This document shows positions 38,127 through 50,300 of a DNA stretch of 64,000 bases, piece by piece (the first letter of the stretch is position 1; each line of letters starts with the position of its first letter). Location: contig JAIXMN010000025.1 in NCBI GenBank assembly GCA_025716815.1, forward strand, positions 496,001-560,000. The letters are read 5' to 3'. The stretch comes from Dichotomocladium elegans. Lineage: Eukaryota > Mucoromycota > Mucoromycetes > Mucorales > Lichtheimiaceae. The position numbers were made by a program, and so were the translations under genes. The notes beneath the pieces are model-generated. The model was not told the DNA's origin, did not search any database, and worked only from the letters and a program-made list of their open reading frames with translations.

Positions 38127-41100
38127 TTATTTATCTTCAAATGGATTAACAGGATACATGATGATACGTGGAGGCGACCTGTGGTTGTCAACTTCAAGTT
38201 TGACGTCAAGGAATTCGAATGGCTTTACTTTTTGTAAATTCTGGTTTGTAGATTCCACATAGAATCGAGGTCGAGATCTCTTTGACCGACTAAATCCTTG
38301 TCGCATGAGCATATTCAGATTCACACGCACTCCAGGTTTCCAGTAGAGATAGAGACTTTCGTCCTCGACACTGTAACGGCTCGAAACAAGAGGCAAATCT
38401 TCAACATACAGTCGCCGTTGAAGACCAAACTCATTCAGGTACACGTCCATAAAATCCGTTCCCACCTGAAGTACAATGGCCTGTCTTGTCTTGTCATCTT
38501 TGGTTCTGCTGAGAAATCGTGATAAATAGAGCAAATTGCTCTGGTCCTCTGCATTCTTGGCCTTCTCCATTCGATAATTGCATAGATATGCGTATCGTTC
38601 CACTGTCTTTCTACTGAATCCGCTCTCCGCTGTAAATAAATCCATGGGTTAGCAACCTGTCTTGTGTCCGTCCCTGCAAATACATCATACTTTTCTGGTC
38701 AAGTGCATTAGCCAATTGCCTATGGACAATAATATCCGCATAACGTCGTATTGGCGATGTGAAGTGGGTATATACAGCTTCGTTCAAGGCATAATGCATG
38801 GATTGGGCTATATCCAGTGATCCCGAGCAGAAGTATCTTGCGCGCTGCATAGGTTTTGTCGCTAGAAACAGGATAGCATCTCGCATAGCGCTCTCGGGAA
38901 TGTTGCTTAGCGTAGCTTGCAGACTTCCAGAGCTCGTTTTGTCTATGTTATAACCCAAACCTCTTGCTATTTCGACAAATTTATCCTTATTTCGATGGCT
39001 TTAGTAGTCTTCTCGATTTTCTTACCCATTTCACTTACAAGTTTACGAGGAGCTGGCTCAGGATGTCGACGGAGCAAAGCCTGGTTAGGATAGCTGCTGC
39101 TGATCTTTCTTGCCACGCTAATATTTGCCAGCAGCATATATTCCTCAATGAGATCATTGGCAAGCATCGATTTATATTCTGACACTCGGATAGGTTCGCC
39201 ATTGTCATCTAAACCCACCAAAAGCTTGATGCTCTGCAATGCAAGCGCACCCTTGGCAAAACGTCTTTTTCGCAAATGAGCTGAAAGCGACATTAGGTTA
39301 ATAATATCGCTTTCAATTGCACTGCGCGCTTTGTTATGTGCGTCCGGCAGATGACCACCATCAATGACTTGCTGAGCCTCTTCATACGTTAGCTTCGCAG
39401 ATGATCTATTTACCTAGCATGAGAACCAGCTTCTGATATAATCCCATTGGGTTCTCCACACTTACGCTATAATAGTCTTTCCAAACCATGTATCTAGAAC
39501 GTTGGCCTCTCCATCCAACTTCCATACAACGGAAAAAGCTAGTCTTAACAGTGCGTTAATATATACAGTAAGCACCTTGAAGTCGGTGATACCATCCATA
39601 CCTATCTTGTCCCGGATTCAGACTACAGATGTTTTCGCACAGAGGCACTGGAAGCATGTGGAGTACGCTATCAACAAGATAGACACTTGATCCTCGCTCA
39701 CGAGCTTCTAGATCTAGTTGGCTGTATGGCTTTACAAAGTACGACACATCTGCTATATGGACACCCACTTCGAAGGTACCATCCTCCAGACGTTCAATGT
39801 GGAGTACATCATCAAGGTCTATAGAGTCAATCATGAGCCCGTTAATCTTCCGTAGCATATTCCTGTTTTTCCCCTAGTACCTTTTGCGCCAGTTGGATCG
39901 ATACTGAAACATCTCTTTGTACGATAGTCTCTTCTTTTGGATATCTCAACAGCAGGTATATTCCATGGTATGCTCGGTATACATTGTAATGCCTTGGAAG
40001 AATATGGACATGTGGCGATCCCGCAGTATGTCAGAATGGCTTTAGTCTCCGTAGCCATGTCTCCGACTTCTCCAAGTATTTTGATGATTTTCCCGCTAGG
40101 CCTTCTTTTCGTAATGTCCCAATTTACAACTTGCACCTACAATGAAAACTCGTAAGAGCCCAAATTGGTTTAAGATATAAATGATGTTATACCACTAAGA
40201 GAGTATCTTTGCAAGCATTAGGGGACCTGAGAAGAGAACTTGGTATATCACGGTCTCTAATGTTGATGAACGGGCATTTCTTATCCAAAGGCCGAAAATG
40301 AAATCTTGTAAACTTCTGCATGGTTATATAAAGACCAGTTGGATCCGCCCCGTCTGATGCCTGATTGCAAGAAAGAAACCCAACGAAAACTCTCTCTTTT
40401 GGGCAATCTATTATTCCAACTACTTCGCCTGCATACTTGGGCTTGACTGGGGCATTAGTCTCCAATACCTCTACGCGTTCAAAAGCTTCCTGACCCCAAA
40501 ACAGAGAACCTTCAGAATCAAAGGAGTCTGATGCTGAGGGTGTCTGATATTTAGGCCTCCAGACCGCGTCCACGTCGCAAAGACGAATAGCTACAACGTC
40601 GCCGTCGAAGGCACGGTTGCGCATCTTAGGAGAGGCAATGTAGACGTCCGAATCAAGCCCTTCTGCAACAACGTATGCTTCACTGCGATCGAACGTATTG
40701 ATGTTTATGACACCTTTATACAAGGCCCCTACCGAAATTTGCTCCTCGATCTCTTCTGGTTCAAGGTATCGGGCAAATACCTCGTTCGAGTTGCTGTAGT
40801 TACTGTCCTCTGCATGTCCGATCTTTCCGCTTGGAGTTGCTAATGCTTTTTTTATTAGAAATCTGATTCATCCGTTTTTAGTTAACGTACTAGAGTAACG
40901 CTTTGTTTGCGTATTCTCGCCGTAGTTAGGTCGGCTTTGCTGCTGCTTCTTAGATACTGTTTTATTGTTATATTGGTCGTAATGGTCGGGAGACGGGTTT
41001 CCAAGGTAACCGGGGATAAAGAACGGCGACACGTTACTTCTGCTAGCTTCCAACACAAGGGGATCCGCATGAGAAGATGAAGTCTGTACGGTCTGCTCGA

Positions 41101-41941
41101 GCTTCTTGGAGGTGAGCTCCATGTAAATATTATCAATGGAGATATTATGTGCATTTTTTCGATCTTTGGAAATGGAAAGCTTGACTACACGTTTGTCGGA
41201 CAGGGAAGGATCAGGGATGGCTGAAGGAAAGGTAGTTGTAGTCGGTTGATCTGGTGGTTCAGGTGTCCATCCGCTGCGAGCATGTTGCTCGCCATCGATC
41301 GTACCAGTAGCGCTAGCATGGGAAGGATCATGGGCGGCTGAAGGAAAGGTAGTTGTAATCGGCTGATCTGGTGGTTCAGGTGTCCATCCGCTACGAGCAT
41401 GTTGCTCGCCATCGATCGCACTAGTGGTGCCAGCATCCAACTCGGCAGTATCCCACAAATCATCATTCCAGATACTCTTACTTTCTTCTGTCAATTCTGC
41501 CGCAGGCATGGGTGCGTCTTCGAAATCAGAGTCATTGTTTGAATCCTCATGCGCGGCCTGTTTTGTATAATTATGGTCAGACGAAGATGCTACAGACGAT
41601 AACTTCGCTTCTACGTCTTCTGGCGGTCGCCAGGATCGCCAGTGTGCGTTGGCTGAATCTTCTGAGGTATGGTCTGTAGTTTGCTGCCGATGAGATGATT
41701 GCTGAATACCAGGCGAAACGCTTCGGCTTTTGGGTGTGCTGTGAGTCATTGCTGGGGATGCAGTGTTGAAATTGCGCGGAGTCGAAGGTCGCGGCGAAGA
41801 ACGACGGCCTGAATTTCGCGAATATGTCCTGGAGCGCGCTTCATTCCAGCTTCGTCGATCTTGCTATTGAATAAAACTCGATGAGTAATACCATGTAGCG
41901 ATGCGAATCAAACTCCATACTGTGCTGAAATCGTTTTGCAT
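38127..41941 (-). CDS. DIS3L2: DIS3L2-type 3'-5' exoribonuclease (RNase II/RNB family)
   Basis: Nine exons on the minus strand: 41921-41941, 40891-41863, 40193-40839, 39881-40136, 39602-39818, 39466-39543, 39039-39405, 38691-38985, 38127-38629; about 1118 residues. A disordered N-terminus (about 1-340) is followed by cold-shock-type domains ([33 protein letters not shown]). The RNB catalytic domain follows, with all active-site aspartates in [14 protein letters not shown] once an intron is removed. It continues with [37 protein letters not shown] and [19 protein letters not shown]-terminal S1-like region ends the protein. The linker ([19 protein letters not shown]) matches animal DIS3L2, not Dis3/Rrp44; there is no PIN domain. 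DIS3L2 degrades oligouridylated RNA in the cytoplasm. The 5' end (first 7 codons, 57-nt intron) is tentative. Confidence 0.88.
41205..41418 (-). repeat. DIS3L2: In-frame tandem duplication in DIS3L2 N-terminus
   Basis: Two near-identical copies of about 97 nt, at roughly 41205-41301 and 41322-41418, with a 117-nt period. Each encodes a segment with [19 protein letters not shown]. The period is a multiple of three, so frame is kept. The few differences between copies suggest a recent duplication. Confidence 0.85.
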
Positions 41942-42231
41942 AAGGGAAAGGTTGCAAAAGAGCGAGAGGAGTCCCTTTTCGTTGCCGCTTCCAGTTTTTC
42001 ATTGGAGTGCCAATTCAAGCACCGCTGCGATGGTTATTTTTCTCGCAGGAAAAGAGGAAGGTTTTGCTACTTGCTATTCCTTGTCTCTCGATCCATGAGC
42101 TAAAGACGCAATATTTCCTTTGTGATTAACATTTTCTTTGTTATTTATACGCAAAAAGAACGGAAGACATCTGTAATGGGGGGAATGTGTGTATACAAAA
42201 TGGTTCTTTGCCTCCACTCGCCGTTAATCTT

Positions 42232-43825
42232 CTAGTTTACTTTGGCTTTTGAGGGGCGGATCATTGGTCTCAACAAGAATTTATCAGCAATAAGGACGGC
42301 GGCGTAGATTAGATGGCCCAAAAAGTAGACCTGCTTGTAAGCCGTCAGCGTCTTGCCAATTTTGAGGAGATCAAATTGAATGACGGAGTAGTAAAGGCAG
42401 CAGCAGCATGTCGCCCAGGCGATAAACTTCCATGCAGCGAGCGCGATGAAGTTCTTTTGGGTGTACGGCTCCACCAGAGGCAAAAGTCGCTTCCGGAGGA
42501 CCTGCTCGGTCATTACTGCGATAAACTCGGTGAAGAAGGTGGAAAAATAGGCGGCATGGAAACCATGCCAGATTGCAAGGAAGGCAAGGGTGCCAAACTG
42601 GGAGATTAGCTTGTTGTTCATGAACTTGAGGCGCTTGAAAACATAATATTTGGACCACAGATTGGTGTTGACGTTGAATGCAGCGATAACTGTGTCGATC
42701 GATGTGGCGGTCTCATATTTGACTGGGTCGGCATTTGCCAAACCGCCATAGAGCGAGTTGCCATCGGCGTCATGGCCCTCGTACGAGATTCCGAAATAAG
42801 CGCAGGCGCCTAGCAGGACATCCGTCAGATAAGTGATATAACGTGACCATATTATCACCTTTACCTTCCGTAAGGAGCCAAACACCAATGTACTTGTTAA
42901 AGACAAATTTGCCAGCAACCACCATAATCCAGGCGCGTCGGAAAAATGAGAGAGAGGCGTACTCATCGGTCAAGAGGTAAGAAGTAGGGTATTGGGAGCC
43001 GATACCTTGCTGAAGAGCCAGATAGACAATGGCAAGACCAAGGCAACGGAACACGTAGCGCATCTGAGCATTTTCTGCCTCTTCCCGCTGTTCCGCCGTC
43101 GCGTTGACCAAGTTCGGATTGACTGCAAGCCACCTGCGGTAGAGCGAGAAGGAAAACTGAGGGCCAACGAGGAAGGCAGAAGGGAAGAAGCAGTAAGCCA
43201 ACACCTGGACAAAATCAGGAAGCTGGGTTAAGGGCGTGTCGTCCGAGAAGGAGAGAGGCAATTGATTGGGTGCCTTCTTTTCTTCAGTGGGGCGAATGTT
43301 TGTCTGATGAGCAGCAGGATCCTCCGCCTTCTTTTCGGAAACAGGCCCAGCCACCTTAACAGGGACCTTCTCGCCATCCAAGAAATCAAAGCTGAAGCCC
43401 ATGAGACGGAGGCATAGAATGCATTGAGGCATCGTCCACGTCACGTCATACTCGTCCGTCTGCGTGAAGTAATAGCCAGCTAGGAGGTAGATGCTATTAA
43501 AGACCCAGACACCAGCTGTACCGAGAAACCGATTGCCTTGCCGGTCACCGAGATGCAGAATGCCATAGCTCACAGCAACGGTAAGTAGCGAATGATATAT
43601 ATCGGTGCCATTGAAGAATAACGACAGGGAAAGGCCGGCTACTAGCATAAACATATTGCGTTCACTGATAGTTGCTGAGCTAACAGGGGTGCTCTCGCAT
43701 TTATCGAAGTACATTTTCCTGTACATCCTCGCGATCGGATATGCGCCACCGATTGTCAAAAGCAGCCGAAGATTTGACTCCGGAATGCCCGTTAACCATG
43801 CGATTGGTTGAGTAATGAAAGACAT
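42232..43825 (-). CDS. ALE1: MBOAT-family lysophospholipid acyltransferase
   Basis: Two exons on the minus strand, 42865-43825 and 42232-42809, 512 residues. It is a multi-pass membrane protein with many hydrophobic segments (for example ERNMFMLVAGLSLSLFFNG, LLTVAVSYGILHLG, FNSIYLLAGYYF) and the MBOAT signatures. These are CLRLMGFSFDFLDGE early, an NTNLWSKYYVFKRL motif and the catalytic histidine in LAIWHGFHAAYFSTFFTEF. It resembles yeast Ale1/Lpt1 and animal LPCAT3, which reacylate lysophospholipids with acyl-CoA in the ER. A charged Lys/Glu/Pro-rich loop (about residues 165-210) is inserted between membrane segments. The 55-nt intron joins GVWLLTEG to ACAYFGISYEG in frame. The start is the ATG of MSFITQPIAWLTG. 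Substrate preference cannot be read from sequence. Confidence 0.88.
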
Positions 43826-46499
43826 GATCACGGCGAGGTGATTTGGGAAAGAGAACAAGCAGGAGGCGAGTTTCACATTTAAAAACTCTGGAATTCATTG
43901 CAGTCACGGTGCCGCTCAAGAGTCCAGGGGGAGAGGTTAGGAGTCCACATGGCAGTGGAAATCAGATCCGAACGGCGCGATTTAGGTTTTGGTACAATAT
44001 TTGGGGTTACACGTGCGCGAAGATTAGAGACAAGATGTCGGGTGCTTTGTAAGCGAGTACAGGGTAATGCTTGGATTGAAAGAGAGAGCGCTTGGAGCAA
44101 CGAGCTACGGCAATTGGATCGTTTAAATTATTCACTAATTTATCTTCTTTCCGATACGAGATCACCTTCTATGAGTATGGAATTCCTCAGAAGACTGCAT
44201 ATAGCGTAGTATATGCTCGCCAGATTGACCCTAGTGTATCGACATGGTACTCCAAGATTGAGGCGCCCAATAACGCCATATTTTAAGACGATATCACAAC
44301 TTTCATCGAAGTTTAATGAGCAGCCAATGCAGGAAAGTGTACGTAAAAGGGAGATGTGTGAGGTTACAACAAAGTTAGCTTGTTTTATAGAAGGCGCAAG
44401 AAGCCAAAGGAGTTTATCGCAGCCGACAACCTTATTAAGTCGCTGTTGCTGAATTGGACGTCGTGCAAAATCGTCTTCGACAACGCCGACCGCAGGTCCA
44501 AAGATAAAAAATCATGTTGTAAGTCAACCTTATTGCGCATATCAACCAAGAAGTTTAATTGTGGTAAAATTGGATATGACAGGGCCTCTTGCAGTTCTTG
44601 GAGCGAGAAAATAACTGTTGGATATTTGTCATTGGCAAGATTGGAGCATAGTGATGTTTGACGGTCTCCAGGTGTGCTGCACGAACGCAGATGTGTTCAA
44701 AGACGTCCAATATTTTGTGAATATCAGAACTTTGTAAACCAAACCAGGCAAGTCGCTGATACTGTCTAAGACGTTGATAGTAGCCAGAGGAATAATGTTA
44801 TAAGGGATTTGGGCAAGTAACGTCAGAAGATAAAACACAGATGATATGTAAGGGCAGGATTCCTTCAATCAACTGGTCGTCGAGCGCATTCTTGCGAAAC
44901 CTGACTAACTTGATCAGATCCTTGCAAACCATAAAGTGATCCTTGGTATACATGGCATATATTTGACATCATCATGGGCCAGAGCCAGAGTGGTTGGCTA
45001 TTTAACTCCTAAAGATTTTGTAACACTCGTGTCTGGGCGGGAAATTAATGATTCCTTGACCTTGGCCTCCAAGGTAGTTTCGTCCAGCCATTGCAACTAG
45101 ATACCATTGTCGGGTTCATCCAATAGACCGGCCAAAAAAGGATTCCAATGACATGATTACATGCGACTTCCACAGGTTATTCGCTTGGAAGAAGGCCACC
45201 ACTCAGTCTCAGATGAAGACACCATTTAGTTGGTGGTCAGTGATATCGCTTGAACCTAGGCAGTCCCACGCTGAATCGAAAAGCTGCAGTTTATCGCATA
45301 CAGGCATTCAGGATACCAGTCATGAATGTCGTGGTCCGAGGTTAGTGGATGTCAAACTAAGCATGTGAATACTTAAAATCTCTCTGTGCATGTCATATCT
45401 TTTGAGTAATGCTTCCATAAACCCATTCTTTGAAACCCTGCCCTACCACAGACGCCATCATTTCTTTTCCCTTGATTCACGGAATTAGTTGTTCCCTGGG
45501 CAGTGGAGGAATCAATGTAATACCAAAACCATCGATTGTTTACAATAGTCGATTACACCCCATTCTTTCCCCTCCCTCTTCATTCACTCATAAACCCAAA
45601 CACAGGGAACATGTTGGTCATAGCGTATCATATGAGCATTAAAAGCTATCCTAACGTAGATCACTCTCTTTTCTAAATCCACGGATGTGGGCCCGTTTTC
45701 TTTGGGATCGTGTTTCTTTATGATCTCGAGCATGCTAATGCATAGTAAGACGGCAGCGGTGGGTAGACCCTTTTTTTCACTGGCATCCAGAAATACTATG
45801 CGCGAAGACCATGTTCGCGCGCGTAAAAACGGCAAATAGCATCACTTATCACAATTCCCCAGATATCAGAGCGATTTGTGGCTTCTGCCCTACTTAAATT
45901 CGCGTACGAAAGAAAAGATTCGCCGAGTCATAGTACAAATAAAGCCTTGTTCGATCCAGCAATAGCGGTTGGGAACCAGAGAAGGGTGCAAATATCCACA
46001 GCTGACAGAGTCCTGTCCCACGCTGCCTTTTATTCGTGTATGCTTGTGCTTTATTTTCAAAAATACAATTCGTAAGGGAGGAAAACTATGACGCATATGG
46101 AGCAAAATAAAATGTTGCACAAAATATTACAATGTCGCATAATAATAATAAATTTTGTCGCATAATCAATAGAAAATATCAGCCGCTTTCTTACCCTTCA
46201 ACTTACCCCGAAGGTAGCTAGGTGTACCATTGCGGTAAAAATGGCGGAAGGGTTGGAGGAAGGAAAGAGAAGGGACAACGACGGACCAACGACAACACCA
46301 GCAGCAGAAGCAACGGAAGAAGCAGATAGAGACGAAAGCACCTAGACGAAGTCATGGTGGGAGACCTATGGGGGCGTAACCAAACTGCGGTCCCACCCAA
46401 AGGGCTAACTCAAGTTCCTCTTGAGGCACTTGAGGTAGGCCGATATCGTTTTCTACAGAGGATCCAGACTATTAGAATATTTGCAGAATGGAACAAGGG
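43826..46499. other. 2.7 kb region without recognised gene
   Basis: Many short open frames on both strands but none recognisable. One plus-strand stretch (about 44119-44283) reads as a plausible peptide (EITFYEYGIPQKT) but is closed on both sides by stops. Lying next to the transposase relic, the region may contain further decayed element sequence. Confidence 0.4.
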
Positions 46500-46955
46500 T
46501 AACCTATTGCCTTTTACTTTGCTATTGACAGCTGACCAAAAGTGTCTCAATCGGATGGAGTTCAGGCGAGTAGGTAGAAGATAAGCAAATCGATATCCTC
46601 AACACTCGATGTATTTAGAGATATTCTCAGCCTTATGGATACGTGCATTATCCATTATAAAATAACGTTCTTATGGTGTTCATTGAGAATACGCGAACGA
46701 CCCCTCGCATTAGATTTCTTAAGGATGCTGTCAGGACCCTTCTCGTACTGCAATGCCCATTGCTGGGCTGAACGAATATGGATTCTCAGCAGCTGATGCA
46801 CTCAAGACTTTCTCAAGCATCCGTTTGAAAAATCTGACCTTGCCTTGGTCAGTGTACGCTGTGTAACTGCGCTTGATCCCCGCTTTTTTCATCCGAATGT
46901 CTGCATCCTTTCGCTGGGGAAATGTTGTGGTAATAAGAGCAGAGTATCTTTGCAA
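46500..46955 (-). mobile_element. Degenerate DDE transposase relic
   Basis: Read on the minus strand, three separated frames resemble a DDE transposase with an N-terminal helix-turn-helix, of the kind I associate with mucoralean genomes. First comes YTDQGKVRFFKRMLEKVLSASAA. After a frame change, WALQYEKGPDSILKKSNARG and RILNEHHKNVIL follow. Directly after a stop and an apparent internal deletion come the second-Asp region (FIMDNARIHKAENISKYIE) and, after another stop, GYRFAYLLP and FWSAVNSKVKGNRL. The first catalytic Asp region is missing and the glutamate before FW is disrupted. It is a dead, internally deleted copy. Terminal inverted repeats were not identified, so element borders are approximate. 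Confidence 0.75.
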
Positions 46956-47356
46956 GATATGCTATGCAGATATTCAATGCGAGAACAAACGGATTTAAGA
47001 GATATATTTCTTCATCAGCAAGTGTATAAAGAGAAAGAGTCAAAGGACGAGATGGATTTGCCAAGCGGCATCTTTCCATCTATGCATGTGACAACTGCTT
47101 TGTCGTCATGCGTATTCTGGGCAAAATGCGATTTTATTTTTGTGAGCCTGCGACTTCAGAACTGGCAGGGCGCGACTTTGATTTTGGAAAATAGAGTATG
47201 TCGTTATGCTCCGCCCACACCGATTGGGTCATGTCTTGGGGAACCGTGTACGACTCACCCCACACTTACCACCAACCGAAGAATTTTTCCTCTCTATTTG
47301 CTCTTTCTTCCCATTTTCTTTTGAGTTAATCTCTTGTAGAGACAAAATTTGGCACA
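46956..47356. other. Promoter side of the mannosidase gene
   Basis: About 400 bp between the transposase relic and the alpha-mannosidase start. No coding sequence supported. The upstream half may still belong to the mobile element. Confidence 0.4.
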
Positions 47357-50300
47357 ATGGATGATCCGCGATACTTCAATTCGCGATATAGGGGCCCTGA
47401 GGTCCTCGAAACCCCTAAATTAATTCGCAGCATTACGATCGACCGTTGCAGCAATTTTACTAGTGGAGGCGCTAACGGCAATGATATTAACCTGCTGTCT
47501 CAACTCTACAAGGCACGGACCAATTCGGGTACGCAACACCTTAAAAACTAAAAAAGACGATACGAGTGCTTATTCCGCTGTTCTTTTACATGACATTCGC
47601 TGTGCTTTCATCTTGGACAGAGGAATTCATCTCGCTACTCGTCTACAGTGTTCCTGATCTCCGGAGGATTCCGTTTGATGAGGCCGTGCAACAGGAATTC
47701 AGACCAACACGCCTTGGTGAATGGTTTGGTCCATCGTGGGTATGAATAGAGTCAGACGACCCACGTTTTTTTTCCATGTTCCACATCGATCTGATAAAAG
47801 AATATAGTCCACACACTGGTTCCACGTCCAATTACGTATTCCCAATGAATTTGCCGGCGAAGAAGTTCACTTTATCTGGAATGCAGACAATGAGGCGCTG
47901 ATCTGGAGTATCGACGGTTCACCCCTTCAAGGACTGACTGGAGGAGGTTAGGGACGAGCTTTTTTTATCGCTGCGAACAGATGGGGATTCTATAACTAAC
48001 AGTACCACTTTAGCGGGTAGCGATGCCCGACATGAGTATATTCTGACCACCAATGCTCAAGGCGGAGAGATAATCCAGTTTTATATCGAGATGGCATGCA
48101 ATGGGATGTTTGGCGCTGGTAACGGCTTGATCGGCCCACCTGACCCTAACCGTTTTTTCAATCTGAATGAGCTGGTAAGCAATCACCCGCCGGATCATAG
48201 ATACACTTCTTCTTCCGGTGTTATTGAAGCCCCATATCGGATTAGGATCTTGCGGTTCCAAACAAACGGGCATGGGATCTCTTGTACGACTTTCAGATCA
48301 TCCTCGGGATGGCACGAGATCTGTCGCAGGATTCGCTCCGCGCTGCACAAGCACTCAATACAGCCAACAATATCGTAAATAAATTCATTCCCGGAAGCGA
48401 CGAAAGTATCGAACGATGCTTACAGATCGCTAGCACCTTCCTCAACGCAAAGAACGGCGATTCCCAGCACGAGATCATCGCGCTTGGCCATTGTCATATT
48501 GGTCAGTATTCTTATTTTGGTACTATGGTTTGTAGGCTTTCGTTTTAAACCTGTTTTACGGACAGACACCGGATGGCTCTGGCCATTTGAGGAAACCATC
48601 CGCAAAGCAGCGCGCAGTTGGACATCTCAGATCGATTTGATGGACAGATACCCTGACTACAAGTTCATCTGTTCCCAGGCACAACAATATCAGTGGGTGA
48701 AGGACAACTATCCCCCGCTATGGGAAAGGATTAAGGAAAAGATATCAATGGGACAATTTCTGCCGACGGGAGGAGTAAGCTATAACGAAGGAGGATTCCG
48801 CAATCGACACTCATTGTTATTATAGACATGGATTGAAATGGACACCAATATGCCTAGCGGCGAATCGCTATGTCGACAGTTTCTTTTGGGGTAAAAGACA
48901 ATAGAATCTTAATATAACTGATATATTAACGAGATAGATCTCCAACCTAGACAACGCTTCTTTGAGGAACATTTCGGGAAGCGCTGCAAAGTTTTCTGGT
49001 TACCTGACTCGTTCGGTTATTCCTCCCAAGTATATACTATTCATTATGTTTTACATCCACACTCGAATATCTATGGACTGACCTTAATTGTTTTTGAAGC
49101 TTCCTCAACTCATGCATCTTGCCGATATGAAATATTTCTTTACCCAGAAGCTCTCATGGAACAATATCAATAAGGTAGAGCTCATATGGTTTTTGTAAGA
49201 TATGAAGTCTCGGTGCGAATTGACTTTACTGATACGAAACTGCCTCAGTTTCCGCTCACAACATTTTGGTGGATCGGTCTTGACGGCACAAAAGCACTCA
49301 CGCACATGGCACCATCGGAGACGTATAACGCTCAGTGTACACCCGAAGAATTAATTCGGACGTAAGACGGAAAGAATCACGAGGTATCCGTCTTACAAAC
49401 AAAATAATTTGATTGATTTTACCAAGCGTCCGGAATCATCGCGATAAGGAACATTCCAATGTCAGTCTTTTGGTCTACGGAAACGGTGACGGTGGTGGTG
49501 GCCCTTTAGCCAGCATGATCGAGAGGCTTCGTAGGATGAAAAATGTGGTATGTCTTCAAAATTGGCAATGAGTCCATATTCCAAGTTTCCAACTTTGTTT
49601 CTGGAAAGGATGGCTTGCCCAAGGTGGAGATGGGCGCTCCAACAGACTTTTATGAAAAGTTGGAGCGAGAAACCCCCACATTGACTTCGTGGACAGGTGA
49701 AATGGTAAGCACACTCACGCAACAGAGATGCGATAAGCGATATCTGACCTGACATCCCACAGTATTTTGAACTTCATCGTGGTATTTTCACAACACATGC
49801 CCTTTGCAAAAAGTACAACAGAAGCTGCGAATTCCTACTGCGAGATGTCGAGATCTTGGCGACATTTGCGCATATCATGGAACCTGAAAATTTTGAGTCT
49901 GTATTCGTCTCTTATCATGCAAGATGATGATTTATTTATGCATATCTTCTATCTCTTCCGCAGATACCCTAAAGCCGAACTTGATCAGTTCTGGAAAATG
50001 ATTTGTCTTATTCAGTTCCACGACGTAATGTCAGGTTCCGCCATCGAGATGGTCTATGATGACTGTCTACAGGTACTTCTCTTTTATTGAAGCGATTGGC
50101 GAACCTGTGCAGTTGTAAACATCAAAATCAAGATGTACACCAAAGTAGATATGCTTGGTAAGCAAATGCGCGCGATGTTAATCGAAAGACTTCTCGACTT
50201 GGATGGAACTTCGCTCCCGGAAGGCAAACAAGGTATATATAAAACATTTAAATTTGTCAGCTTATACAGGCACTGAAGTATGCCGGTGTGCCAGGACTTG

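Noticed and set aside
41864..41891. A possible 28-nt intron directly after an ATG at the 5' end of DIS3L2.
   Set aside because: Shorter than any other intron placed here. A 57-nt alternative (41864-41920) with a GTATGG donor and an upstream ATG keeps frame.
44119..44283. Plus-strand stretch reading EITFYEYGIPQKTAYSVVYA, possibly a gene remnant.
   Set aside because: Bounded by stops, unmatched to any family I know, and of a length expected by chance at this base composition.
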